DNA from: Actinomycetota bacterium
GTDB lineage: Bacteria; Actinomycetota; Acidimicrobiia; Acidimicrobiales; Ilumatobacteraceae
Assembly (NCBI GenBank): GCA_030645675.1
Contig: JAUSLQ010000226.1
Span: 1-37,495, forward strand
Reading direction: 5' to 3'
DNA: 37,495 nt
Part shown: positions 9,471-17,588 of the stretch, piece after piece
How the letters are laid out: the number at the start of each line of letters is the position of its first letter
Position numbering within the stretch: position 1 is the first letter of the stretch
Made by a program: the position numbers and the translations under genes
The notes under the pieces: model-generated
Seen by the model: only the letters and a program-made list of their open reading frames with translations
Told to the model about the DNA's origin: nothing
Databases searched by the model: none

Positions 9471-9523
9471 GGCACCGATACGCGTCTCCACCGCCACCGA
9501 ATCGGCGGATCGAGCTTAGGGGT

Positions 9524-10108
9524 TGAGCCGCGGAGGGACTTCCTGGTCGCGCTCGGCCGTGTCCTTGCCACGCAGGCGCTTGACGGTCGACGCCAGTGCT
9601 TCGGGCGCTCCGCGTGCCTCCGACACAACCTTTGTGCGCAGTTTGTCGATCGACTGGCTCAGGCCCGCGTGCTCGGGACTGCGGTCACGGAATAGTCGGG
9701 ATGCCGTTGGTCGGCGAACCAGCGAATCGAGGCGTCTACCTCACTCGCATACCGCTGTAGTCGTCGTTTCTGCAATGGATGGCGTCGACCAGCATGTCCA
9801 CGTGCCTCTGATCCACGTTCTCGAGCTCGGCCAACTGCTTGCGAACATCGATGCTGACGTTTTCCGCCGCGGTCGGCTCATGATTGACGGCGTGCGCGAG
9901 ACGCAACTGCTGCCAGAGCTGGTTGTGCTGAGGATGAGATCGCTGGCTGCTCGCCGACTTCAATCCGCGCGATCGCACCATGCCACCACTCAATCAGCGA
10001 TCCGGGAGGGTGCCCCAGACCGCCGGTTCTGTGCACCATCTCGACCTCGCGGGTGTCGCGCCGATCGCAGGCCCGATGTCCTTGTGAACCATCTCGGAGG
10101 ATGGGCAT
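9524..10108 (-). pseudogene. Decayed minus-strand gene, several frameshifts
   Basis: Protein-like, G/C3-biased text appears on the minus strand in successive frames: TREVEMVHRTGGLGHPPGSLIEWWHGAIARIEVGEQP, then HNQLWQQLRLAHAVNHEPTAAENVSIDVRKQLAELENVDQRHVDMLVDAI, then LQKRRLQRYASEVDASIRWFADQRHPDYSVTA, then PEHAGLSQSIDKLRTKVVSEARGAPEALASTVKRLRGKDTAERDQEVPPRLNP and stop at 9524. Each is open for tens of codons and joins the next only through an indel. The family is not recognised. It is either a true pseudogene, consistent with the adjoining IS remnant, or a cluster of sequencing indels. Confidence 0.4.
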
Positions 10109-10126
10109 GTTGGTGAGTTCTAGGTT

Positions 10127-11266
10127 GTGGTCGTGACGTCGTGGACCCGGGAAGCATTGACCCGCGAGACAGTGGTTCGTCAGGGCCTGTCGTCGCGCCG
10201 ACCGGTGGGGGTGACCGACGCCGTGCGATCGGTGCTGGCGCTGCAGGCCCAGGAACCGGCGGCGCTGTATCTGGCGTTGTGGAATCGCATCGACAGCTTC
10301 GATCCGAGCGATCTCGACCGGGCGTTGGCCGACGGTGCGATCGTGAAGGCGTCACTGTTTCGGTTCACGCTGCACGCCGTCGACGCGAACGACATCCCAT
10401 GGGCGAGGGCTGCCATGCAGAGTCGCGCGCGCGACGCGGGGTACCACGGCATCCTCGACGACGCCGGGCTCACTCCGGAGCGGTTCGACGAGCTCCTCGA
10501 ACGGTTGTCGACGGTGATGGCCGAACCGCACGACAACACCGCCATCGAACAGGTGCTCTCCGAGCTCGTTCCCGATGCCGGTGACCCGGCCCGACTCTGG
10601 TCGGCGCTGCGCGTCGTCGGCGCCTTTCGGCACGCTCCGACGACCGGCCCCTGGTCGTTCGGCCGTCGCCCGGCCTTCCTGCCCTGCACGGTTGCAGCCG
10701 ATGACGAACCAGCCGCAATCGCAGAGCTTGTGCGTCGCTACCTCACGGCGTTCGGGCCGGCGACGGTCGCCGACATGTCGCAGTTCACGATCCTCAAGCG
10801 GTCGGCTCTCCGGGAGGTCGTTGAGTCGATGTCCGACGTCGTCGCCGTCGCCGGGCCGGGCGGATCGCAGCTTGTCGATGTGAACTGTGGCGAGCCTCGA
10901 CCGGATGCCGAGATGGCAACGCTTCCGCCGCGACTGCTGGGGATGTGGGACAGCGTGCTGCTCGCGTACGAGGACCGCTCCCGCGTGATCCCCGACGAGC
11001 ACCGTCCGCACGTCATCCGGCGCAACGGCGACGTCCTCCCGACTGTCCTGGTCGACGGTCTCGTCCGGGGTGTCTGGAGGGCTTCGGCCGATGCGATCGA
11101 GGTCCGAGCGTTGGAACCGCTGGACGACGCCACCCTGGTCGATCTGGACGACGAGGCGCGGGACCTGCGACGCCTCCTGGCCGACCGGGAGCCCGCGGTG
11201 TTCTCCCGATTCGGACGGTGGTGGGAGCGCCTGCCCGACGGCGCGACGATCACGATCGGATCCTGA
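10127..11266 (+). CDS. Winged-helix DNA-binding domain protein (HTH_42 family)
   Basis: 379 residues matching the winged-helix family PF06224, which includes YcaQ/AlkX-type DNA glycosylases and many uncharacterised actinobacterial members. Typical family text is visible: VTDAVRSVLALQAQEPAALYLALWNRI, VKASLFRFTLHAVDANDIPWARAAM, RRYLTAFGPATVADMSQFTILKRSALREVVESM, LLGMWDSVLLAYEDRSRVIPDEHRPHVIRRNGDVLPTVLVDGLVRGVWR. The GTG at 10127 is used; there is only a weak GG-rich ribosome site. DNA repair of alkylation or cross-link damage is possible, but actinobacterial members are untested as far as I know. It stands alone between the pseudogene region and the catabolic cluster. Confidence 0.82.
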   Translation: MVVTSWTREALTRETVVRQGLSSRRPVGVTDAVRSVLALQAQEPAALYLALWNRIDSFDPSDLDRALADGAIVKASLFRFTLHAVDANDIPWARAAMQSRARDAGYHGILDDAGLTPERFDELLERLSTVMAEPHDNTAIEQVLSELVPDAGDPARLWSALRVVGAFRHAPTTGPWSFGRRPAFLPCTVAADDEPAAIAELVRRYLTAFGPATVADMSQFTILKRSALREVVESMSDVVAVAGPGGSQLVDVNCGEPRPDAEMATLPPRLLGMWDSVLLAYEDRSRVIPDEHRPHVIRRNGDVLPTVLVDGLVRGVWRASADAIEVRALEPLDDATLVDLDDEARDLRRLLADREPAVFSRFGRWWERLPDGATITIGS

Positions 11267-11416
11267 AGTCGGGCGAGCGCGACATCGCGGAGCTTGGTTC
11301 CGTGCCCGGCATGCCACCTACCGTCGGTTGACAGTTGGTGTCCGGTGGAGGGTCACACGACTTGGGAGATATGAGTCGGCCACAACGAGGCGAACGTTGA
11401 CTGACGCGGCACTAGC

Positions 11417-12193
11417 TCAACGGCCCTTCCACACGGGGTCGCGCTTCTCGGCGAACGACAGGTTGCCCTCCACCGCGTCCTCGGAGTCGATCGCCGCCCG
11501 ATAGCCGGGGTAGTCCTTGATCGCTGCCATGGCCTCCAGCACGTCGAGCTGGCCGGTGCGTCGCTCGATCTCGAGGATGGCGGCCACGCTCAGCGGAGCA
11601 CTGGCGAGCACCTTCGCGGCCAGCTCGTGGGCCGCGGGCAGCAGCTCGGCCAGCGGCACCACTCGGTTCACCACGCCGAAGCGGGCGGCCTCAGCAGCGC
11701 TCAGCCGGCGGCCGGCGAACAGCACCTCGCGTGCGATGTGTGGCGGCAGCAGGCGGGGCAGGCGCACGCTGCCGGCGTCGGGCAGGATGCCGAGGCCCGC
11801 CTCTGGCAGGAAGAACTGTGCGTGATCGGCGGCCACGATCAGGTCGGCGGCCATCGCGATCTCGAAGCCGCCACCCACTGCCATGCCGTTTACGGCGGCG
11901 ATCACGGGTGTGCGCCTGCCCGGCAGATCGGGGAACCCGCCGAACCCGCCAGCGCCGTAGTCGCTGTCGAAGGCTTCGCCCCCAGCGGCCGCGCCCAGGT
12001 CCCAGCCTGCGCTGAAGAAGCGTTCGCCGGCGCCGGTGACGACGGCGACCCGCACGGCGGGGTCGTGCTCGAAGCCGAGGAACGCCTCGCCCATCGCGTA
12101 GCTGGTGGCCGCATCGATCGCGTTCGCCTTCGGGCGGTCGATGGTGACGAGCGCGATGCCGTCGGCGATGTCGACGTGGAAACCCTGGGTCAT
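11417..12193 (-). CDS. Enoyl-CoA hydratase/isomerase family protein
   Basis: Crotonase-fold enzyme of 258 residues, hydrating or isomerising an enoyl-CoA. The oxyanion-hole segments are RFFSAGWDLGAAAG and IAAVNGMAVGGGFEIAMAADLIVAADHAQFFLPEAGLGILPDAG; the acidic residues in PEAGLGILPD are at the catalytic positions of the hydratase. CaiD (crotonobetainyl-CoA hydratase) has this general build, and the carnitine genes nearby make that role plausible. The ATG overlaps the stop of the upstream CoA ligase by four bases (ATGA), so the two form an operon. The longer open frame running to 12496 is a shadow over the ligase. Confidence 0.88.
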   Translation of the reverse strand: MTQGFHVDIADGIALVTIDRPKANAIDAATSYAMGEAFLGFEHDPAVRVAVVTGAGERFFSAGWDLGAAAGGEAFDSDYGAGGFGGFPDLPGRRTPVIAAVNGMAVGGGFEIAMAADLIVAADHAQFFLPEAGLGILPDAGSVRLPRLLPPHIAREVLFAGRRLSAAEAARFGVVNRVVPLAELLPAAHELAAKVLASAPLSVAAILEIERRTGQLDVLEAMAAIKDYPGYRAAIDSEDAVEGNLSFAEKRDPVWKGR

Positions 12194-14223
12194 GTCCGTT
12201 CCTCCACGATGAGCAGTGCGTCGACGGCGGTGGCGCCGACGGTACCGACGAGCACGGGATTGAGCTCGACCTCCACCACGTCGCTGCCGACGACGGCCTG
12301 GGCAAGCCGCACCACCAGCGCGGCCAGCGCGTCGATGTCGGCGGGCGGGCGGCCGCGGAAGCCGTGCAACAGGGGGGCGCTGCGCAGGCGGCCCAGCGCT
12401 GCGCGTATGTCGTCGGTGGTGACGGGCGCGAGCAGATGGGTGACGTCGTTCCACAGCTCGGTGGTGACACCGCCGAAGCCGAGGGACACCAGCCATCCGA
12501 TCGGCGGGTCGCGGCGCACGCTGACCAGCACCTCGGCCACCACATCGATGACGGTCGCTTCCACCAGGTAGCCGGCCTCGGTTCGGGGCATCTCCGCCAA
12601 CGCAGTGGCCAGTGCGGCAGCGTCGGGGAGGCCGACCTTCACCGCTCCGGCCTCGCTCTTGTGGGCCAGGCCCAACGCCTTCAGCGTGATCGGGTAGCCG
12701 ATGGCCTCGGCCGTGGCGGCGACATCAGGCGCGGGCACCACGCGGCCGTTGGGCACCGGGATGCCCAGCACGCCGAGGCGCTGCTTGGCCGCGGCCTCGT
12801 CGAGCAACCGTGTGGTGGCCGGCGCAGTGACGGGTGTGTGGCGCGGCGCCGGCGGGGATGCACCGACGGTCGCAGCCGCCTCCAGCGCGACCAGCGCCTC
12901 GGACAACCCCAGGAGGGGAGTGAGGCCGCTGGTGGCGAGGTGCTCGCGGAACGGCGCGTTGATGCATTCGGCCAGCGTCGCCACCACCACGGCCCGCTTC
13001 CCCGTGGCCTCGGCGGCCTCGGCCAGCGCGTCGGCGGCGAGGTACCACGCGGTGGGATCGTTGTCGGCCGCCGGCGGTGCGTCGAGCAGCAGCATCGTGG
13101 CGTCCTGCGGGCCGTTCATCACGGCGGTGAAGGTGCGTGCCATCGCGGTGCGGTCGCCCCACATGAACGTGTGGTAGTCGAACGGGTTGCTCACCGCCAC
13201 CAGCTCGGTCAGCGTGCCTTCGATGCGCGCGGCGTGCTCGGCGGTGAACTGCGGGAAGGTGAGGGTGCTGCCCTCGGCACGGTCGGCGACCAGCGAGGCC
13301 TCACCGCCCGAGCAGCTGAGCGACACGATGCGCCGCCCGCCCAGCGCGCCGCCGTTGTCCAGCAACTTCAACGCCTCGACCAGTTCGGCCGGTGTGCGAA
13401 CGGTGGCCACCCCGTAGCGCTGGAACAGCGCGTCGTAGGCGGCGGCCCGGCCGGCCATCGCGCCGGTGTGGGAGTTGGCGATCAGCGCGCCGGCCGCGCT
13501 GCGCCCGGTCTGCAACGCCACCAGCGGCACTCCCTTTGCAGCCGCCCGCTCGGCCACCTCGGCGAACTGCTGGGCGTCGCGCACGGCCTCCAGGAACAGG
13601 CCGATCGCTGTGATGCGGTCGTCGGCCAGCAGCGCCGCCACCGCATCATCGCTGCCCAGGCTGGCCTGGTTGCCGACGGTGATCATGCTGCCCAGGCGCA
13701 GCCCGCGCTGCTGGAACGTGAGGTTCACCGCCACGTTGCCGCTCTGCGACACGATCGCCACGCCGCGCTCGTGCCGGCCGCAGCCGTGCTCGTCCGGCCA
13801 CAGCGCCACCCGGTCGAACGTGTTCACGTAGCCGTAGCAGTTGGGCCCGAACAGCGGCATCCCGTCGGCAGCGGTCAGCAGGTCTGCCTGCAGGTGGTCG
13901 TCGCCCGTCTCGGCGAAGCCCGAGCCGTAGCACACAGCGCCGCCCACGCCCATGCGTGATGCCGCCCCCACTCCTTCGATGGTGGCGTGACGGTTGACGC
14001 CGAAGAACACCGCGTCGGGCACACCCGGCAGGTCGGCCAGCGAAGGCAGGCACGGAACCCCGGCGAGGTGCGGCCGAGTGGGGTGCACCGGCCAGATGGG
14101 GCCTTCGAACCCCAGCTTCAGGCACTGGCGCACGACTCGCTCTGCAGGAGCCCCACCCACGACGGCGATCGACCGCGGCGCGAGCAGGCGCGTGAGCTGG
14201 CCGAGGCGACCGGGTTCGGGCAT
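12190..14223 (-). CDS. NDP-forming acyl-CoA ligase (acetate-CoA ligase family), fused alpha-beta
   Basis: Activates a carboxylic acid to its CoA ester with ATP, releasing ADP. The order over 677 residues is a CoA-binding Rossmann domain (LLAPRSIAVVGGAP, residues 13-26), succinyl-CoA-ligase-like domains with IVSQSGNVAVNLTF and the phospho-accepting H252 in NSHTGAMAG, and a C-terminal ATP-grasp domain (about 460-677: TRLLDEAAAKQRLGVLGIPVPNG, PITLKALGLAHKSEAGAVKVGL, VVEVELNPVLVG). This class includes acetyl-, pimeloyl- and aryl-CoA ligases. Next to the hydratase and other betaine genes it could activate gamma-butyrobetaine or crotonobetaine; this is inference. A TAATCT box lies six bases before the ATG, and the 16-bp operator sits directly upstream of that box. 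Confidence 0.88.
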   Translation of the reverse strand: MPEPGRLGQLTRLLAPRSIAVVGGAPAERVVRQCLKLGFEGPIWPVHPTRPHLAGVPCLPSLADLPGVPDAVFFGVNRHATIEGVGAASRMGVGGAVCYGSGFAETGDDHLQADLLTAADGMPLFGPNCYGYVNTFDRVALWPDEHGCGRHERGVAIVSQSGNVAVNLTFQQRGLRLGSMITVGNQASLGSDDAVAALLADDRITAIGLFLEAVRDAQQFAEVAERAAAKGVPLVALQTGRSAAGALIANSHTGAMAGRAAAYDALFQRYGVATVRTPAELVEALKLLDNGGALGGRRIVSLSCSGGEASLVADRAEGSTLTFPQFTAEHAARIEGTLTELVAVSNPFDYHTFMWGDRTAMARTFTAVMNGPQDATMLLLDAPPAADNDPTAWYLAADALAEAAEATGKRAVVVATLAECINAPFREHLATSGLTPLLGLSEALVALEAAATVGASPPAPRHTPVTAPATTRLLDEAAAKQRLGVLGIPVPNGRVVPAPDVAATAEAIGYPITLKALGLAHKSEAGAVKVGLPDAAALATALAEMPRTEAGYLVEATVIDVVAEVLVSVRRDPPIGWLVSLGFGGVTTELWNDVTHLLAPVTTDDIRAALGRLRSAPLLHGFRGRPPADIDALAALVVRLAQAVVGSDVVEVELNPVLVGTVGATAVDALLIVEERT

Positions 14224-14236
14224 GGCGGCAGATTAC

Positions 14237-14252
14237 TTGAACCGCCGATCAG
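14237..14252 (-). promoter_or_regulatory. Candidate operator of the shared motif, before the CoA ligase gene
   Basis: The plus strand reads TTGAACCGCCGATCAG, 14 of 16 identical to the site at 5133. On the minus strand it ends one base before the -10-like TAATCT box, which is itself six bases from the ATG. A bound protein would overlap the polymerase footprint. Confidence 0.55.
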
Positions 14253-14322
14253 CCAACGCTCGTCGATCTCCGCCGCTGCCGACGGGCTGCTACGGAGGCC
14301 ATCGGCGCATGGCCGGGCGGGC

Positions 14323-15039
14323 TCAGGCCGTTGCTTCCAGCACTGCGAGGTCGCGCACTGCGTAGCGGTTGTGCCAGAACTCCTCCTCGAACACGGTGTA
14401 GATGCACTCCTGCAACGGATGCGGGCCGTTCTCCATCACGTCGACCTCTCGCTGCAGGTCGGCGGCGGTGACGGTGCCCAGGAACTCGCGAACGCGTGTG
14501 CAGCGATCGGCGCGCACGGCAAGGGCTTCGTCGAACGACGGCTGCAGGGAGTAGTCGAGGCCTGCCCACGGGAAGTCGACCGACCCACCGTTCGGCATGC
14601 CGATGGGGTGGAACGGCTGCCCCAGTACCGGTGCCGTGAACCACTTGTCCACCGCGAAGACGAGGTGACGCAGCGTCTGCACGAAGCTCCACTCGTCGTT
14701 CACCGACTGGTGCCGCGCCGCGTCGGGAAGGGCCTGCGCACGAGCGACGGTCGTCGCCCACTCGGCCTCCAGCGCAGCCCAGGTCTCGCGCATGCCGACC
14801 GGATCGGGCGGGCGCAGCATGGCCCGCAGCGGGTACCACGGGTCGCGCTCGTTCACGAAGTCGGTCACGTCGACGCCGTTGATCACCACCTTCTCGACCA
14901 ATGCATCGATGTCGACGTTGACCAGCCAGGCATGGCTGATGGTGGCGTCGGTGAGGTTCACGTCGCGGAACCGGGCGCCGGTGAGGTCGGCTCCCCAGAA
15001 CACGGCGCCCGCCAGGTCGCCTTCGAACTCCTCCGGCAT
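14323..15039 (-). CDS. DinB-like protein with N-terminal pentapeptide repeats
   Basis: 238 residues, start ATG 15039 with AAGGAG six bases upstream. Residues about 5-40 contain pentapeptide-repeat text (LAGAVFWGADLTGARFRDVNLTDATI). The rest is a DinB/DUF664-type four-helix bundle with scattered metal-ligand-like His (DEWSFVQTLRHLVFAVDKWF, FEEEFWHNRYAVRDL). DinB-like proteins include thiol-dependent metalloenzymes such as mycothiol- or bacillithiol-S-transferases, which would suit detoxification in an actinobacterium; this is family knowledge, not shown here. Longer open frames upstream are shadows. Confidence 0.82.
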   Translation of the reverse strand: MPEEFEGDLAGAVFWGADLTGARFRDVNLTDATISHAWLVNVDIDALVEKVVINGVDVTDFVNERDPWYPLRAMLRPPDPVGMRETWAALEAEWATTVARAQALPDAARHQSVNDEWSFVQTLRHLVFAVDKWFTAPVLGQPFHPIGMPNGGSVDFPWAGLDYSLQPSFDEALAVRADRCTRVREFLGTVTAADLQREVDVMENGPHPLQECIYTVFEEEFWHNRYAVRDLAVLEATA

Positions 15040-15180
15040 GTCGGTCTCCTTCGGTGGGGCGCTGCCGAGTGCAGCGTGCAATGACTCGATTCTGCCGGAC
15101 GCGAGTGAGGCATGTGACACGCTCGATCGCATTGCGATTCTGCCCGCGATGTCGGCATACTGTTCGACGGCTACCGGGGT

Positions 15181-15241
15181 ACGGCGGTGAGCAGTTGCCC
15201 TCGCGGGCGACTTGGCGGTTCGACTCCGCGCTTGGCCACCA
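15181..15241 (+). other. tRNA-like 3' end without a complete tRNA
   Basis: GCGGTTCGACTCCGC forms a T-arm with the invariant TTCGA loop, followed by GCTTGGCC and ACCA at 15238-15241, as in a tRNA 3' end. A hairpin GTTGCC/GGCGAC (15194-15211) precedes it. No matching 5' acceptor (GGCCAAG) exists upstream and the D-arm does not fold, so I do not call a tRNA. A decayed tRNA or an old attachment site is possible. Confidence 0.25.
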
Positions 15242-15293
15242 GAGAACTCCTGCTCCGGCGGGCCGCAACCGAGGTCGCTCGGCGGTCGCCGGA

Positions 15294-16454
15294 TCAGGCG
15301 CCGAAGGGGCGCAACATCGCTCGCGAGATGATGTGGCGCTGGATCTCGCTGGTGCCGTCCCAGATGCGGTCGACGCGCGTGTCGCGCCACATCCGCTCCA
15401 GCGGCAGCTCGTCCATCAAGCCCATCCCGCCGAGTATCTGGATGGCCTCGTCGGTGACGAACTGGCACATCTCGCTGGAGAACACCTTCGCCATCGCCAT
15501 GTCCTCGTCGGTGGCCTTGCCCTTTGCGTCCAGCGATGCTGCGCGCAGCGTCAGCAGTTCGGCCGCTTCCAGCCGCGTGCGCATGTCGGCCAGCTTGAAC
15601 GACACCCCCTGGAACTTGCCGATCTGCTGGCCGAACTGCTCGCGAGTGGCTGCCCACTCGGTGGCGATGCCCAGCGCCCGGCGGGCACGGCCCACGCACA
15701 CCGCTGCTACCTGCAGCCGGGTGGAGCCGAGCCACTCGTTGGCGGCGTCGAAGCCGCGGTGCTCCTCGCCGAGGATCTTGCCGATCGGCACCCGGCAGTC
15801 GTCGAAGTTGATGATCAGGTTGTGATAGCCGCGGTTCGACACGCAGCGGTAGCCCTCGATGACTTCACAGCCAGAGGTGCCGAAGTCGACCAGGAAGCCG
15901 GTGATCAGCTTCTTCGGGCCGCGGCTGGTCTGCTCCTCGCCCGACGCCGCGAACAGAATGACGTAATCGGCCAGGTCGGCGTGGCTGATGAAGTGCTTCA
16001 CGCCGTTGATCACGTAGTCGTCGCCGTCGCGCACGGCGCTGCACTTCATGCCGCGCACGTCGCTGCCGGCATCGGGTTCGCTCATCGCCATGCAGTCCAC
16101 CCGCTCGCCGCGGATCGTTGGCAGCAGGTACTCGTCGATCTGGCTGCCGGCGCACGCACGCAGGATGTTCGACGGCCGCGCCACGATGTACTGCAACGCG
16201 TACGAGGTGGCGCCGAACTCGCGGTCGACCAGGGTGGTGCCGAAGCTGTCGAGGCCGCCGCCGCCCAGCTCGGCGGGCATGTTGGCGGCGTAGAGCCCGG
16301 CGTCGATGGAGCGCCGCTTGATCTGCTCCACGAGGTCGGGCGGCACCTGCCCGGTGCGCTCGACCTCCGCCTCGTGCGGCATCAGTTCCTTCTCCGTGAA
16401 GGAACGCACGGTGTCGACGATCATCTGGTGTTCATCGGTGAGTTCGAAATCCAT
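15294..16454 (-). CDS. Acyl-CoA dehydrogenase with Asp at the usual catalytic Glu position
   Basis: 386 residues, full length for the family. Flavin and substrate motifs are clear: CMAMSEPDAGSDVRGMKCSAVRDGDDYVINGVKHFISHADLADYVILFA, then ATREQFGQQIGKFQGVSFKLADM and ILGGMGLMDELPLERMWRDTRVDRIWDGTSEIQRHIISRAML. At the MCAD catalytic-base position the residue is Asp366 (IWDGT), and the alternative base site used by isovaleryl-CoA dehydrogenase (LxxER) reads LGSTRL here. Activity may be altered or the substrate unusual. It lies 34 bases downstream of the thioesterase fusion in the same direction. A gamma-butyrobetainyl-CoA dehydrogenase role would link it to carnitine metabolism; this is inference. 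Confidence 0.9.
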   Translation of the reverse strand: MDFELTDEHQMIVDTVRSFTEKELMPHEAEVERTGQVPPDLVEQIKRRSIDAGLYAANMPAELGGGGLDSFGTTLVDREFGATSYALQYIVARPSNILRACAGSQIDEYLLPTIRGERVDCMAMSEPDAGSDVRGMKCSAVRDGDDYVINGVKHFISHADLADYVILFAASGEEQTSRGPKKLITGFLVDFGTSGCEVIEGYRCVSNRGYHNLIINFDDCRVPIGKILGEEHRGFDAANEWLGSTRLQVAAVCVGRARRALGIATEWAATREQFGQQIGKFQGVSFKLADMRTRLEAAELLTLRAASLDAKGKATDEDMAMAKVFSSEMCQFVTDEAIQILGGMGLMDELPLERMWRDTRVDRIWDGTSEIQRHIISRAMLRPFGA

Positions 16455-16488
16455 GGATGGCTCCTGTACGTCGGGTACTGGTGGAGGG

Positions 16489-17553
16489 TCAGCGGCGGGG
16501 CGGTGGCAACTGCATGACGCTGCCGACCTGAGAGGGGATGGGGAGCGAGGAGTGCGCGGCGGCGATCGCGTTGAGCGCAGCGGCGACGTCGGGCAGGATG
16601 GGGGCCGACCGGCCCGCTTGCATGTTCACGTGCACCAGCAACTGCTCGGCGGTGCACAGCAGAGCGCCGGTGTCGCCGTGGAACATGCAGTGGATGAGGT
16701 GCAGCCGCTTGGCGTCGACACCGAGCACCTGGGTGGTGAACGAGATCGGCTCGTGCAGGTTGACCTCGAGCACGTAGTGGATGTGCGTCTCGACGGTGTA
16801 GAAACTGTGGCCGGCGGCGCGATACGCCTCGTCGTCGCCGATGTAGCGGAACAGTGCGTCGCTCGCCCACCCGGCGGCCGTGAGGTAGGCGGCCTCGGTC
16901 ATGTGGCCGTTGTAGTCCACCCATTCGGGCTCGACCGGCGTGCGGTACAGGGCCAGGGGAGCGGCCACCACGTCGCCGGGCTGCCACGCAGCGGCGGCGC
17001 CGGCGGCGAACCGCACCGCCTCGTGGTGGGCGATCGCCGCGCCGGCCCCCTTGCCCGTGGCCCGCAGCGAGCGCATCACCGCGATCAACGCGTCGGGCTC
17101 GCCGTCGGTGAGCTGCACCAGGCCGTCGCCCAGCTGCCAGCGCTGGTGTGCAGGCGCATCGGCGAGCAGCGGCGCCATGCCGATGGACCGGTAGATCTCG
17201 GCCAACTCGTCGGCCCGTCGGCCCGACACCTCCACCAGCGGAACGAGATGGACGGGCGAGCAACCGCGTGCTGTTGACTCGGTGGCCACCAGGCCGGTGG
17301 CGCCGGGCGGCACCTCGCCGGCGACCAGCTGCACCACGGCCGCGTCGACGACGGCGACAGCCGCCGCGGCCACCCGCAGGCGCGCCCGATCGGCGCCGGG
17401 GAACAGGCCGAGCCGTTGCGCCGCCGGCCACAGTTCACCGATGGCTGCCACAACTGTGGGATCATCGACCACCACATCGCGGCCGGAGGCCAACCAGCGC
17501 GTGGCCCACTCGGCGGCGCGTGCTCCACCTCCCAACACTGCGACGTGCGACAT
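16489..17553 (-). CDS. Thioesterase fused to a degenerate 3-hydroxyacyl-CoA/carnitine dehydrogenase domain
   Basis: 354 residues. The C-terminal half (about 198-354) is a hotdog thioesterase with EWVDYNGHMTEAAYL, nearly the same as in the full fusion at 18230. The N-terminal half is a shrunken relative of that protein's dehydrogenase: the Rossmann start is LGGGARAAEW instead of LGGGVIGGGW, the catalytic HPFNP segment is missing (GCSPVHLVPLVEVSG remains), and about 120 residues of the helical substrate domain are absent between PLLADAP and PDALIAVM. It is probably a working thioesterase carrying a non-catalytic domain. It is first in an operon with the acyl-CoA dehydrogenase, with leaderless initiation (TATATT, six bases before the ATG) inside the TetR operator. 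Confidence 0.85.
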   Translation of the reverse strand: MSHVAVLGGGARAAEWATRWLASGRDVVVDDPTVVAAIGELWPAAQRLGLFPGADRARLRVAAAAVAVVDAAVVQLVAGEVPPGATGLVATESTARGCSPVHLVPLVEVSGRRADELAEIYRSIGMAPLLADAPAHQRWQLGDGLVQLTDGEPDALIAVMRSLRATGKGAGAAIAHHEAVRFAAGAAAAWQPGDVVAAPLALYRTPVEPEWVDYNGHMTEAAYLTAAGWASDALFRYIGDDEAYRAAGHSFYTVETHIHYVLEVNLHEPISFTTQVLGVDAKRLHLIHCMFHGDTGALLCTAEQLLVHVNMQAGRSAPILPDVAAALNAIAAAHSSLPIPSQVGSVMQLPPPRR

Positions 17554-17556
17554 CGA

Positions 17557-17572
17557 CTAAATATACATTCAG
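17557..17572. promoter_or_regulatory. TetR operator between divergent genes
   Basis: CTAAATATACATTCAG is a quasi-palindrome (12 of 16; the mismatches are transitions, consensus CTRAATRTAYATTYAG). It begins four bases before the minus-strand start codon at 17553 and ends 17 bases before tetR. The minus-strand -10 box TATATT lies inside it. The minus-strand arm CTGAATG equals the first seven bases of the 20731 site. Confidence 0.6.
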
Positions 17573-17588
17573 GATTGGATCTGCACCG

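Noticed and set aside
9330-9695. A 121-residue intact gene.
   Set aside because: Only the first 44 or so residues match IS110 transposases; the rest is the antisense of a minus-strand coding remnant.
15150-15241. A complete tRNA (possibly tRNA-Sec) ending at the ACCA.
   Set aside because: No 5' acceptor strand complementary to GCTTGGCC, no proper D-arm and no acceptable anticodon loop could be placed; kept only as a tRNA-like 3' end.
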